From Treponema sp. (GTDB lineage: Bacteria; Spirochaetota; Spirochaetia; Treponematales; Treponemataceae), in NCBI GenBank assembly GCA_016290335.1, contig JAEETM010000033.1, positions 1 to 39,502 of the forward strand: a DNA stretch of 39,502 nucleotides. Reading direction: 5' to 3'. The notes beneath the pieces are model-generated. The model was not told the DNA's origin and made no database searches. It saw only the letters and a list, made by a program, of their open reading frames with translations. Every line of letters begins with the position of its first letter. Position 1 is the stretch's first letter. Below, one piece after another: positions 17,022 to 25,569 of this stretch. The position numbers and the translations under genes were made by a program.

Positions 17022-18473
17022 ATGTTTTTTAATCGCCGCTTACAAAAAATTACAATTCCTTCTGAATTAAAAAAGCTTTACTCTGTCTTTGAACAGGCAG
17101 GCTTTAAGGCTTACCTTGTAGGCGGTGCTGTACGCGATATTTTTTTAGGAAAACCTGCTTCTGACTGGGATGTTGCCACAAATGCTACTCCGCAGGATGT
17201 AATCAAAATGTTCAAGTTTGTTGTTCCTACGGGGATTGAGCATGGTACGGTTACCGTTCACTTTATGGGCCAGGAAGTAGAAGTTACAACCTTCCGAACA
17301 GAATCAGGTTATTCAGACGGACGCCACCCGGACAGCGTTAATTATGCCGCAACAATTGAAGAAGACTTAAGCCGCCGCGATTTTACAATGAATGCTATAG
17401 CTGTAAATCTTGCTGATGGTTCAATTGCAGACCCTTTTGGCGGCAGAAAAGACATAAAGGCAAAGCTTATACGAACAGTTGGTAATGCCGGCGAACGCTT
17501 TATGGAAGACGGCTTGCGTCCTATTCGTGCAATAAGATTTGCCTGTAAGTTAGGTTTTAGTATAGAAAAACAGACATATTTAGAACTTTTCAAGGAAGAT
17601 ATACACAAAAAAATAAGCTCAATTTCGCTTGAACGCTTTAGAGATGAGTTTGAAAAGATTCTTTCTGCTCCAAAGCCTTCCGAAGGATTAAAGCTTATGG
17701 AACAGACTGGTATTCTGGAGCTGTTTATACCGGAGCTTCTTGTATGCCGTAACTGTGTTCAGTCTGATTACCGTGCCTTCCATAAGTTTGATGTTCTTGA
17801 CCATCTTTTTTATGCCTGCGACGGTGCTCCCGCTCAAAAGCTTGAAGTCCGACTTGCAGCCCTTTTTCACGATATTGGAAAGCCGGCTGCAAAAAAAATA
17901 AAAAAACAGACTGTGCTTGATGGAACAAAGAATGACGGAACTACAACAGAAATAGAAACAATCACCTTTTACAACCATGATTCAATTGGTGCTTTGATTA
18001 CGGAAAAAATACTTATACGCCTCAAGTTTCCTAATGTTACGGTAAAAAATGTATGCCATCTTGTAAAGGAACATATGTTTAATTACGAAAGCAACTGGAG
18101 TGCTGCTGCTGTAAGAAGATTTTTGGTAAGGGTAAAACCTGAATATCTTGAAGATTTGTTTGATTTACGGCTTGCGGATATGTACGGAATGTATAATGAG
18201 CCGGTTGATGTTAGGTACAGCGGTGCAGTTGCTCTTTTGTTGGAACTAAAGGAAAGAATTGCAGCTGAAACAAAAAAACATAATGCCCTTTCTCTAAAAG
18301 ACCTGGCTGTGAACGGAAAAGATTTAATGGATATTGGTATTCCAGCAGGAAAACAGCTTGGTATTATATTGAATGAGCTTATGGAATGTGTTTTGGAAGA
18401 TCCTCAAATGAACAATAAAGAAGCGTTAATAAAAATAGCCGAGTCTCTCAAAAAAGAAAAACTCGGCATTTAA
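17022..18473 (+). CDS. cca: CCA tRNA nucleotidyltransferase with HD domain
   Basis: 483 residues from the ATG at 17022; a TTG at 17001 is in frame but without a ribosome site. The class II head has AYLVGGAVRDIFLG followed by the catalytic D48-W-D50, then TTFRTESGYSDGRHPD and DLSRRDFTMNAIA, and the RNA-binding motif EDGLRPIRAIRFA. An HD phosphohydrolase motif (LAALFHDIGKP) lies near residue 270. It adds or repairs the 3' CCA of tRNAs, needed here because none of the three tRNA genes in the window encodes CCA. The alternative, poly(A) polymerase I, is less likely with an HD domain present. Confidence 0.93.
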   Translation: MFFNRRLQKITIPSELKKLYSVFEQAGFKAYLVGGAVRDIFLGKPASDWDVATNATPQDVIKMFKFVVPTGIEHGTVTVHFMGQEVEVTTFRTESGYSDGRHPDSVNYAATIEEDLSRRDFTMNAIAVNLADGSIADPFGGRKDIKAKLIRTVGNAGERFMEDGLRPIRAIRFACKLGFSIEKQTYLELFKEDIHKKISSISLERFRDEFEKILSAPKPSEGLKLMEQTGILELFIPELLVCRNCVQSDYRAFHKFDVLDHLFYACDGAPAQKLEVRLAALFHDIGKPAAKKIKKQTVLDGTKNDGTTTEIETITFYNHDSIGALITEKILIRLKFPNVTVKNVCHLVKEHMFNYESNWSAAAVRRFLVRVKPEYLEDLFDLRLADMYGMYNEPVDVRYSGAVALLLELKERIAAETKKHNALSLKDLAVNGKDLMDIGIPAGKQLGIILNELMECVLEDPQMNNKEALIKIAESLKKEKLGI

Positions 18474-18500
18474 AAAACTGTCATTTAAGAGTTTGAAAAG

Positions 18501-18980
18501 CTATTTTTGTTCAGGTTTTGGAATACTTGTTTTTATTGCAAGCTTAAGGAAAAGCGGCATAAGAATAAAAATCAGAATATAACCTATTATCAAGCTGATT
18601 AAAAGCGAAGGTAAAAGCATTCCGCCGTAATTTATGCTTGCTCCGTGAGCAACTGCCTGTTTGTAGGCAATTGAGGTAAGCACAATCGTAATTACAGGAG
18701 TATAAATCAGGTCTGAAATCAGAGAGTTCAAAAGGTTTGCTTTTATGCTGCCCTGCTCTAATCCAAGCTTTGCATCTGCATAGTCAGTGACTTTTTTCAT
18801 AGGAATTAAAAATCCTATTACAAGGCTGATTACTAAACTTATTACAAAATTAATAGCCAGCCCTGGAAAAGTAAAATGTCCTGATATAAGAAGTCCTGTG
18901 AGCGAAAGGAAAAAACTGAGGGTAATTCCCATAAAAAGGCTCATTTTCATCCCGATTTTTCTTCCGATTTTTTCGTCCAT
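18501..18980 (-). CDS. Four-helix membrane protein, unknown
   Basis: 159 residues with about four transmembrane helices (about 14-34, 38-60, 85-107, 120-147) and short charged loops; two halves look loosely alike, each starting with an SLxxG/SLLIS-type helix. It resembles small DUF2798-like membrane proteins, but I cannot name it firmly. The ATG follows a good AAGGAG site. It converges on cca with 27 bases between the stops. Confidence 0.6.
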   Translation of the reverse strand: MDEKIGRKIGMKMSLFMGITLSFFLSLTGLLISGHFTFPGLAINFVISLVISLVIGFLIPMKKVTDYADAKLGLEQGSIKANLLNSLISDLIYTPVITIVLTSIAYKQAVAHGASINYGGMLLPSLLISLIIGYILIFILMPLFLKLAIKTSIPKPEQK

Positions 18981-19017
18981 TGGTTTCTCCTTTTCGTTTT
19001 GGATTTGCTATATGCGC

Positions 19018-19037
19018 GCTCGATAAATCTCGCGAGC
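19018..19037 (+). repeat. Degenerate hairpin of structured repeat family 2
   Basis: GCTCG pairs with CGAGC across ATAAATCTCG. The surrounding GCGCTCGATAAATC matches GCGCTTGATAAATC at 28470-28483, and each copy is followed by a second hairpin with the flanks GCTAAA and TTTTTTAACGC (19053-19090 and 28497-28525). Confidence 0.5.
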
Positions 19038-19055
19038 GGTTTTAAGGATAACGCT

Positions 19056-19085
19056 AAAAAATAGTCCCGATGGACTATTTTTTTT
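19056..19085 (-). terminator. Hairpin terminator downstream of trpS
   Basis: An 11-13 bp stem (AAAAATAGTCC with GGACTATTTTT) around a four-base loop, with a T run on both strands. It begins 10 bases after the trpS stop and would end trpS; it could also work in the other direction. It is also the second hairpin of structured repeat family 2. Confidence 0.8.
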
Positions 19086-19095
19086 AACGCGTTCT

Positions 19096-20196
19096 CTATA
19101 TGAGCATATTCATCACATCCCGTACTTCTTCCAGTGTTTTAATACCGATTTCGCGGGCGCGTTCGGCACCGGTCAAAAGTACCTTGCGGATATATTCCGG
19201 ATCGGCTTCGAGTCTTGCACGTTCTGCGCGTAACGGACGGAGTTTTTCGTTCATTGCTTCTGTAAGCTGAGCTTTAAGCATTCCGCCTCCGCCATCACCG
19301 ATTCTTGCAGCAACTGCTTCCGGAGTTTCGCCTGTACAGAGAGAAATCAACATAAGAAGGTTTGCAACTTCCGGTCTGTTTACAGGATCGTAAGTTATGT
19401 TTCGGTCCTGGTCAGTTTTAGCTTTTTTAATAAGCTTTGCAGTTTCATCTTCTGTAGCAGAAAGCATGATTGCATTTCCGCGGGATTTAGACATTTTCTG
19501 GCTTCCGTCAAGACCAAGAATCATTGGAGTTTTAGAAAGAAGTGCCTGTGGCTCAGGGAAAACGGGTTCTTTTCCTGCATCAAGACAGAACTTTTTGTTA
19601 AAGCGGCTTGCAATTGTACGTGTCATTTCAAGATGTGGAAGCTGGTCTTTTCCAACAGGAACTACATTTCCCTTACAGAAAAGAATGTCGCATGCCTGAT
19701 GTACTGGATAAGTATACATTCCGGCATTTACGTTCTTAAGTCCTGCACTTTCAATTTCTTCTTTCACAGTTGGATTTCGGCTTAATTCAGCATTAGAAAC
19801 AAGCGTAAGGAAAGGAATCATAAGCTGGTTACATTCAGGTACATAGCTGTGCGGATAAATGATTACATCCTGCTTTTCTGGGTTGATTCCTGCTGCAAGA
19901 TAGTCTATTACAAGCTGTTTTGTATTCTGGCTGATTTCCTGATAAGCATCGTGGTCTGTAAGAACCTGATAGTCTGCAATAAGAATCATTGTAGGAACGC
20001 CCATATTTGCAAGGCGTACACGGTTCTGGAGCGAACCAAAATAATGTCCTATGTGAAGGCGTCCTGTAGGTCTGTCGCCGGTAAGAACGCGGTATTTCTT
20101 AGGATTTTTTGTTAAATCCTCTTCGATTTTCTTGCTTCGTTCAAGTGCAGCTTCAAAGCTTTTATTTATATCAGTGTACTGAATCTCATCACTCAT
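19096..20196 (-). CDS. trpS: Tryptophanyl-tRNA synthetase
   Basis: 366 residues from the ATG at 20196 (MSDEIQYTDI), chosen because AGGAG lies 8 bases upstream; a longer frame to 20355 has no support. Class I synthetase signatures are present: HIGH at 48-51 (TGRLHIGHYFGSL) and KMSKS (GSQKMSKSRGN). The enzyme charges tRNA-Trp in the cytoplasm. No T-box leader is seen. A TATAAT hexamer is at 20243-20248 on the minus strand, giving a leader of about 40 bases. Divergent from folC. Confidence 0.97.
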   Translation of the reverse strand: MSDEIQYTDINKSFEAALERSKKIEEDLTKNPKKYRVLTGDRPTGRLHIGHYFGSLQNRVRLANMGVPTMILIADYQVLTDHDAYQEISQNTKQLVIDYLAAGINPEKQDVIIYPHSYVPECNQLMIPFLTLVSNAELSRNPTVKEEIESAGLKNVNAGMYTYPVHQACDILFCKGNVVPVGKDQLPHLEMTRTIASRFNKKFCLDAGKEPVFPEPQALLSKTPMILGLDGSQKMSKSRGNAIMLSATEDETAKLIKKAKTDQDRNITYDPVNRPEVANLLMLISLCTGETPEAVAARIGDGGGGMLKAQLTEAMNEKLRPLRAERARLEADPEYIRKVLLTGAERAREIGIKTLEEVRDVMNMLI

Positions 20197-20262
20197 TTTT
20201 GTATCTCCTGATTTTAATTTGTAGCATAATAACATAAAATGAATTATAATAAAAGTGAAAAG

Positions 20263-20335
20263 AGCGAAAGAGTATACTTTTTTGTAACTATAATTTGTAA
20301 TGCTTTCGCTTGCAGTTTTGTAGAACAAAACTGCA
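20263..20335 (+). repeat. Two-hairpin element, copy C (upstream of folC)
   Basis: Hairpin 1 closes with AGCGAAAG (20263-20270) and CTTTCGCT (20303-20310) over a 32-base AT-rich loop. Hairpin 2 follows directly: TGCAGTTTTGT / ACAAAACTGCA (20311-20321, 20325-20335). Same layout and orientation as copies at 21702 and 35575; the copy at 39296 is inverted. Confidence 0.85.
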
Positions 20336-20356
20336 CAATTATTGGGACCTAACAAA

Positions 20357-21700
20357 ATGACTGCAATTGAAGTTTTTCAGGACTGGCTTGACGATTATTT
20401 AAACTTTGAACATAACCCTAAAAAAGATATTTTCTGGCTCGATACAATAGATTATTTATGCAAACGCTTTGATAATCCTCAGGATTTTGCACCCTGCATT
20501 CATGTAGCCGGCACAAAAGGTAAAGGTTCTGTTTCCAAAATGATTGCCTGTATTCTTGAAGAAGCCGGTTATAATGTCGGACTTTATTCATCTCCTCATA
20601 TTATAGATTTCCGTGAGCGTATCTGCAAACCGAATGACTTTTTTCCTGAAAAAATCTATGAAGAAGCAATAAAAGAAATGGTTCCAAACATAGAGGCTAT
20701 AATCCCGGAAATGCTTCCTGCAGAACGTCCAATTACCTGGTTTGAGCTTGTTACCCTTTTTGCCTTTCTCTGCTTCCGTAAAGCTAAGGTTGACTGGTCT
20801 GTTTATGAAGTAGGATTAGGTGGACGGCTTGATGCTACAAATGTATTGCGGCCAAAGCTGTGCTGCATCACTCCGATTGAACTTGAGCATACAGAGTTTC
20901 TTGGAAATACACTTGAAAAAATTGCTGCGGAAAAAGCTGGAATCATAAAAAACTGTACTCCTGTTGTAGTTGCAAGGCAGCAGACTGATTCTGTAAAAAT
21001 TGTCTTCAGGGAAAAAGCTTTTACAAAACATGCGCCGTGTTATTTTGTTGAAGATGTAATCAAAAAAGCAACATATTCACTTAATGAAAGAACTAAAAAA
21101 ATGAAAATCGTTATGGAAAGCGATATTTTTAATCGTCCTGTAACGGCAGAATTAAGTCTTCTTGGAAAAATGCAGGCCCAGAATGCGGCACTTGCGGCTA
21201 TTGCTGTACGAAAGGTTCTTCCAAATCTTGATGAATCAATTATAGAAAGAGGTCTTGCTAAGGCAAAGCTTCCGGGGCGATTTGAAATTGTAAACAAAGT
21301 AAAGAATTACGAAGGAATATATCAGCTTATTCTTGATGGTGCACACACCTGCAGAAGTATAAATCTTACGCTTGATACCATGAACAAGCTTTATTACAAC
21401 AAAAAAGCAATCCTTCTTTTTGCGTGTGCTGCAGATAAAGACATCAAGGATATTTCAAAACTGTTCAAATACAGGTTCGAACATATTTTTGTTACAAAGC
21501 CGGGTGATAAAAAACAGTCGAATATTGCGGCAGAAATAGAAGCCTTTACAAATGCAGAAGTAAGCTTTACTGCTGATGCAAATTACAAAAAGATGATTCA
21601 GCTTGCCTTTGAAAAAGCTTCAAAAGAAAATGCAATTCTGCTGGTTACGGGCTCTTTCTATCTGCTTGCAGAAGTAAAGAAGTTCCTTCTTACTCACTAA
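20357..21700 (+). CDS. folC: Folylpolyglutamate / dihydrofolate synthase
   Basis: 447 residues from the ATG at 20357; a TTG at 20342 is in frame. The Mur-ligase-like P-loop GTKGKGS is at 52-58 (HVAGTKGKGSVSKMIACI), followed by SSPHIIDFRERI, and the C-terminal domain has LDGAHT (about residue 332). The enzyme adds glutamate to folates and often makes dihydrofolate. The ribosome site is weak (GGGA at 9 bases). The gene is bracketed by two direct copies of the two-hairpin repeat, one in its 5' leader and one directly after its stop codon. Confidence 0.93.
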   Translation: MTAIEVFQDWLDDYLNFEHNPKKDIFWLDTIDYLCKRFDNPQDFAPCIHVAGTKGKGSVSKMIACILEEAGYNVGLYSSPHIIDFRERICKPNDFFPEKIYEEAIKEMVPNIEAIIPEMLPAERPITWFELVTLFAFLCFRKAKVDWSVYEVGLGGRLDATNVLRPKLCCITPIELEHTEFLGNTLEKIAAEKAGIIKNCTPVVVARQQTDSVKIVFREKAFTKHAPCYFVEDVIKKATYSLNERTKKMKIVMESDIFNRPVTAELSLLGKMQAQNAALAAIAVRKVLPNLDESIIERGLAKAKLPGRFEIVNKVKNYEGIYQLILDGAHTCRSINLTLDTMNKLYYNKKAILLFACAADKDIKDISKLFKYRFEHIFVTKPGDKKQSNIAAEIEAFTNAEVSFTADANYKKMIQLAFEKASKENAILLVTGSFYLLAEVKKFLLTH

Positions 21701-21701
21701 T

Positions 21702-21777
21702 AGCGAAGGCTTCTACTTGTTTATAATTGAAAACCCTTTCTGCCTTCGCTGGCAGTTTTGCTTTTTGCAAAACTGCC
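21702..21777 (+). repeat. Two-hairpin element, copy A (between folC and alr)
   Basis: Hairpin 1 closes with AGCGAAGGC (21702-21710) and GCCTTCGCT (21742-21750); hairpin 2 is GGCAGTTTTGC / GCAAAACTGCC (21751-21761, 21767-21777) with a TTTTT loop. It starts two bases after the folC stop and ends 5 bases from the alr stop, so it occupies the entire convergent junction and may end transcription from either side. Confidence 0.87.
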
Positions 21778-21782
21778 CATTT

Positions 21783-22946
21783 TTACTTAATTACTCTCTG
21801 CACGCGTTTGCTGAGGGATGTCAAAACCTCGTAGGAAATTGTATGTCCGATTCTGGCTAAGTCGTCGGCGGTGTTGAGAGCGCCGCTTTGTTTCGGGCCG
21901 AAAATCAGAACTTTATCCCAGAGGCGTACATCTTTATTGTCTTTTCCAATATTGACCATACACTGGTCCATACAGATGCGGCCGCAAACCGGATAGTTTT
22001 TGCCGTTTATTGTTACCGTGAGACCCGGAGAAAAACGGCGGAGTAAACCATCAGCATAACCTACAGGAAGAATTGCTATATCAGTATCTTCCCCGCAAAC
22101 ATAAGTTCGGCCATAAGAAATTGATTTACCTTTATTAAAGCGGCGGATTGCAACAACCTTTGTTTCGAATGAAAGAACAGGTTTTATATCAAGCTTTTTG
22201 CCGCGTGAATTAAGATATTTTTCTGTAATTTCATCAGGATAATAGCCGTAAGTAATAATTCCGGGGCGCACCATATCAAAATAAAGCTCTTCATCATTTA
22301 AAAGAGCGGCACTGCTTCCACAGGAACAGATACCGGGATTTATTCCTTTGCTTCGAACATTTTCAACTGCTGCCTTAAAAGCTTTTCCCTGTTCTTTAGT
22401 AAAAACAACGTTATCTTCTTCCAGACTGTCCGAAACTGCAAGATGAGTACACATTCCGCTAAGCTTAAGGTTCTTTGACTTTACAATCTGCTCTGCCTGT
22501 TCACCGGCTTCTTCAGGGTAGCACCCTATTCTTCCCATTCCGGTATCTACTGCAAGAAAAACTCCGAACTCATTCAGTTCATTATCTTCACTGTATTTAT
22601 CAGCGGCTTCAATAATGGAGCTTATATATTCATTTCCAAAAACAAGCGGACTGATTCTATACTCAAACAAATCATGCATTTCAATCGGAGTACATACGCT
22701 GAGAAGCAGAATCTCTGTCATAATACCGGCATTGCGAAGTTCAATTCCTTCATCAACTGTAGCTACTGCAAGGTATTCAATACCGATTTCTTCGGCTATT
22801 CGTGCAGTAAGAACAGCATTATGGCCATAACCGTCAGCCTTTACAGCAACACAGATCTTTGTGCCAGGTTTAACGTATTTTTTTATCTGTTCAAGATTGT
22901 TCTTTAAATTATCTTTATAAATGATTGCTCTTGTGCAGCGATTCAT
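21783..22946 (-). CDS. alr: Alanine racemase
   Basis: 387 residues, standard length. PLP-lysine K36 in VAVKADGYGHNA, the GMGRIGCYP and CTHLAVSD segments of the TIM barrel, and the C-terminal domain with SYGRTYV (catalytic tyrosine) and GRICMDQCMVNIG all fit. It interconverts L- and D-alanine for peptidoglycan. The ATG follows AGGGTGGG. Confidence 0.96.
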   Translation of the reverse strand: MNRCTRAIIYKDNLKNNLEQIKKYVKPGTKICVAVKADGYGHNAVLTARIAEEIGIEYLAVATVDEGIELRNAGIMTEILLLSVCTPIEMHDLFEYRISPLVFGNEYISSIIEAADKYSEDNELNEFGVFLAVDTGMGRIGCYPEEAGEQAEQIVKSKNLKLSGMCTHLAVSDSLEEDNVVFTKEQGKAFKAAVENVRSKGINPGICSCGSSAALLNDEELYFDMVRPGIITYGYYPDEITEKYLNSRGKKLDIKPVLSFETKVVAIRRFNKGKSISYGRTYVCGEDTDIAILPVGYADGLLRRFSPGLTVTINGKNYPVCGRICMDQCMVNIGKDNKDVRLWDKVLIFGPKQSGALNTADDLARIGHTISYEVLTSLSKRVQRVIK

Positions 22947-23042
22947 ATTCCCACCCTTAAATAAAAAATTGAATATAATTTTATAAATATATTAACGCAT
23001 TCTTATTGTAAAAATCTACTATAAATAGTAACATAGAGTATT

Positions 23043-24065
23043 ATGAAAATCGGAAAAATGTTTATCATTAACAAAGTTATTAGGTCAATTAGTGTTGTTT
23101 GTTTTTTAGCTTTTGTATCTTGTGCTTCTACTGATGCAGATTCTAAAAATTATCCTGAAGATTCAATTTCGGAGCCTGTGGTTTCGAATGATGATTCCAG
23201 TCCTGTTGATCAGGAAGTTATAGCTGAAAAGCCGGAAATTATTCCTCCTTCTCCAGAAGAGCTTTATCTTGAAAGACTAAGCGGAATCTCTCTTTCTGTA
23301 GTTTCAATCCCTGAAAAAACTCCAAAAGGTACATCTTTTTCAAGTCCGTTCGCGGTAAAAATTACAGATGGAAATGATTCTCCTGTAAAGGATGTGGTTA
23401 TTGTTGCAGAATATCCGTCAATTAAAAAAGATGGTGAGCTTGTTTATACAACTACAGAGCTTACTCCAGATGATGATGGAATTGCGGCCTTTAATCCTGA
23501 AAACTGTAATTTTGCAGCAAAATCTCAGGTAAAGTTTTATCCTTCTGCAAACGGTTTTGACACAGAAGAAATAAATCAGAAAATTGCAGAGCTTACAGTT
23601 TCTGAAGACTTTTTAATTCAGTCTGACCTTGCAACAAAAGGTGCTGTTCTTTTTATCTGGGATTACAACGAGCTTAACAAACCGACAGGAAACTCTTATC
23701 AGATGATTTCTTCCCTGCAAAAGAAGAAGATTTATAATGTAGGTAATGCTCCTGTAAATGATGTTTCAGATATCGGCAGATCAAAAGAATACTTATATAA
23801 AGCAAATTATGAGATGATTGAAGATGCATTCGGTTATCTTATTTGCGGAACAATAAAGTTTACATCTCCTGTTGAAAAGAAGGGAGATGATTATGAAGCA
23901 AATCTTGAAGCAGATATTTATGCTCTTGATATGTCAAATGGAGAAGAGATTTTCAAGCTTAATGTTTCAAATACTGCAACCGGTGCAAACTGGAATAAAT
24001 GTGTAAGCAAATGTAAAGAAGAATTATGCGACCGAATTGCAGAAGAACTGTCATTTGGTTTATAA
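23043..24065 (+). CDS. Predicted lipoprotein, unknown function
   Basis: 340 residues. An N-terminal signal (about 1-26) ends in AFVSCAS, a spirochaete-type lipobox with Cys27 as the lipidated residue. A D/E/P/S-rich linker (about 28-75) leads to a beta-rich domain (residues 85-180, with an Ig/carboxypeptidase-regulatory-like feel: SPVKDVVIVAEYPS) and a C-terminal domain with QSDLATKGAVLFIWDYNE and EEIFKLNVSNTATGANWNKC. I do not recognise a named family. The ribosome site is weak. Confidence 0.7.
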   Translation: MKIGKMFIINKVIRSISVVCFLAFVSCASTDADSKNYPEDSISEPVVSNDDSSPVDQEVIAEKPEIIPPSPEELYLERLSGISLSVVSIPEKTPKGTSFSSPFAVKITDGNDSPVKDVVIVAEYPSIKKDGELVYTTTELTPDDDGIAAFNPENCNFAAKSQVKFYPSANGFDTEEINQKIAELTVSEDFLIQSDLATKGAVLFIWDYNELNKPTGNSYQMISSLQKKKIYNVGNAPVNDVSDIGRSKEYLYKANYEMIEDAFGYLICGTIKFTSPVEKKGDDYEANLEADIYALDMSNGEEIFKLNVSNTATGANWNKCVSKCKEELCDRIAEELSFGL

Positions 24066-24072
24066 TTAAAAG

Positions 24073-24098
24073 ATATTCGGAGCAAGTCCGAATATGAC
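24073..24098 (+). repeat. Short palindromic repeat between lipoprotein gene and thrC
   Basis: Stem ATATTCGGA / TCCGAATAT around loop GCAAG, then GAC. Member of the short palindrome family. It has no T run, so it is more likely an RNA-stability or insertion-type repeat than a classic terminator. Confidence 0.65.
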
Positions 24099-24127
24099 AT
24101 ATATTTAGGAATGACACATATTTAGGA
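24094..24127 (+). repeat. 17-base tandem duplication carrying the thrC ribosome site
   Basis: Bases 24094-24110 and 24111-24127 are adjacent 17-mers that differ at one position (ATGACATATATTTAGGA against ATGACACATATTTAGGA). Each carries TTTAGGA; the second copy supplies the Shine-Dalgarno of thrC. Confidence 0.8.
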
Positions 24128-24134
24128 GTTATAG

Positions 24135-25547
24135 ATGTTTTATACAGATACCAGAGATGGAAATGTAAAAGTTGATTTTAAGACTGCCGTAATGGGAGGT
24201 ATGAATCAGCAGACTGGAGGTTTGTATGTTCCAGTTTCTTTTCCAAAATTAGATAAAGAGCTGTTAAACAGGGAGTCGGCTCCTTCTTTCAGAGACGTTG
24301 CTTTTAATATGGCAAAGCCTTATGTTGAAGGCGAGATTCCAGATGTTGATCTGGCTGCCATTATTCAGGATGCATATCCTTTTTCACCAAAGGTTGCACC
24401 ACTTGATTTTACATCTTATGTTCTGGAGCTTTTCCACGGACCAACCTGTGCTTTTAAGGATTTTGGTGCAAGGTTTATGGCACGAACAATGTCGTACTTT
24501 AACCGCAACGAATCTACCCCGCTCCACATTCTTGTTGCTACATCTGGAGATACAGGTTCTGCTGTAGGAAGTGCTTTCCACAACGTTCCGGGGCTTGATG
24601 TTACAATCCTTTATCCTGATGGAAAAATAAGTCCGCTTCAGGAAAAACAGCTTTCTACATTCACAGGTAATGTACGTGCATTAAAAGTAAAAGGGACTTT
24701 TGATGACTGTCAGAAGCTTGTAAAAACTGCCTTTACAGATACAGAGCTTCGTGGAAAATTAAGACTTTCATCAGCTAACTCAATTAACATTGCAAGACTT
24801 TTACCACAGAGCTTCTACTACATGTATGCTTCTCTTGTAGTAAAAAGCCGCTGTAAGATTGACAATAAGCTTCTGGATCCGTCTATAATTATGATTGTAC
24901 CGTCTGGAAACTTTGGAAACCTTACTTCAGGTCTTATTGCACGGGAAATGGGTGCTCCAATTGCAGGTTTTGTAGCCGCAACAAATACAAACAGAACTAT
25001 TCCAGACTGGATTGCTACCGGCGACTATAATGCACGCCCGTCTGTAGAAACTTATGCAAACGCAATGGATGTTGGTGCTCCAAGCAATTACGAAAGAATC
25101 AAATATATGTATTCACTCGATAAGGTACGAAATGATTTTGCTTCTTACTGGCTTGATAACGAAGGTATTATGAAGGCAATTCAGGCCTGCAACAGCAAAA
25201 CAGGCTACATCATTGACCCTCATGGCGCAATCGGCTGGAAGGCATGGGAAGACATAAAATCTGGTGCTATGGCAGAGCTTATGGACGGTAACAAGAATGA
25301 TTATACAAAGCCTGGTCTTACACCAAATGTTCCTCAGTGGGCAAAATCTGTTACCGACAAAAATGCAATAGGAATCATTCTGGAAACTGCTTCACCTGCA
25401 AAGTTCGGTTCAATTGTAACAGAAGCAATCGGTCGCGAACCGCCAATGCCTGCCAGACTGGAAGAAGTTCTCCGTCTACCAGACAGAGCAATTCCAATGG
25501 AAAATGATTATGAACTTTTCAAAAATTGGTTAGTTTCTAACCTTTAG
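24135..25547 (+). CDS. thrC: Threonine synthase
   Basis: 470 residues. The PLP-binding lysine is K108 in FHGPTCAFKDFGARF; ATSGDTGSAVG is the phosphate-binding loop and VPSGNFGNLTSG a second family segment. The N-terminal region (GGMNQQTGGLYVPVSFP) is typical of the long bacterial/fungal form. It converts O-phosphohomoserine to threonine. Start supported by TTTAGGAG 7 bases upstream. It sits between two lipoprotein genes; no other threonine gene is in the window. Confidence 0.96.
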   Translation: MFYTDTRDGNVKVDFKTAVMGGMNQQTGGLYVPVSFPKLDKELLNRESAPSFRDVAFNMAKPYVEGEIPDVDLAAIIQDAYPFSPKVAPLDFTSYVLELFHGPTCAFKDFGARFMARTMSYFNRNESTPLHILVATSGDTGSAVGSAFHNVPGLDVTILYPDGKISPLQEKQLSTFTGNVRALKVKGTFDDCQKLVKTAFTDTELRGKLRLSSANSINIARLLPQSFYYMYASLVVKSRCKIDNKLLDPSIIMIVPSGNFGNLTSGLIAREMGAPIAGFVAATNTNRTIPDWIATGDYNARPSVETYANAMDVGAPSNYERIKYMYSLDKVRNDFASYWLDNEGIMKAIQACNSKTGYIIDPHGAIGWKAWEDIKSGAMAELMDGNKNDYTKPGLTPNVPQWAKSVTDKNAIGIILETASPAKFGSIVTEAIGREPPMPARLEEVLRLPDRAIPMENDYELFKNWLVSNL

Positions 25548-25569
25548 TATATATTTAGTGAGGTAAATT

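Noticed and set aside
20197..20262. T-box leader upstream of trpS
   Set aside because: The leader is only about 40 bases long and has no T-box sequence or terminator/antiterminator pair.
19096..20355. Long trpS with a 53-residue N-terminal extension
   Set aside because: The extension crosses the folC leader and a two-hairpin element, uses no ribosome site, and synthetase homology begins after the ATG at 20196, which has AGGAG.
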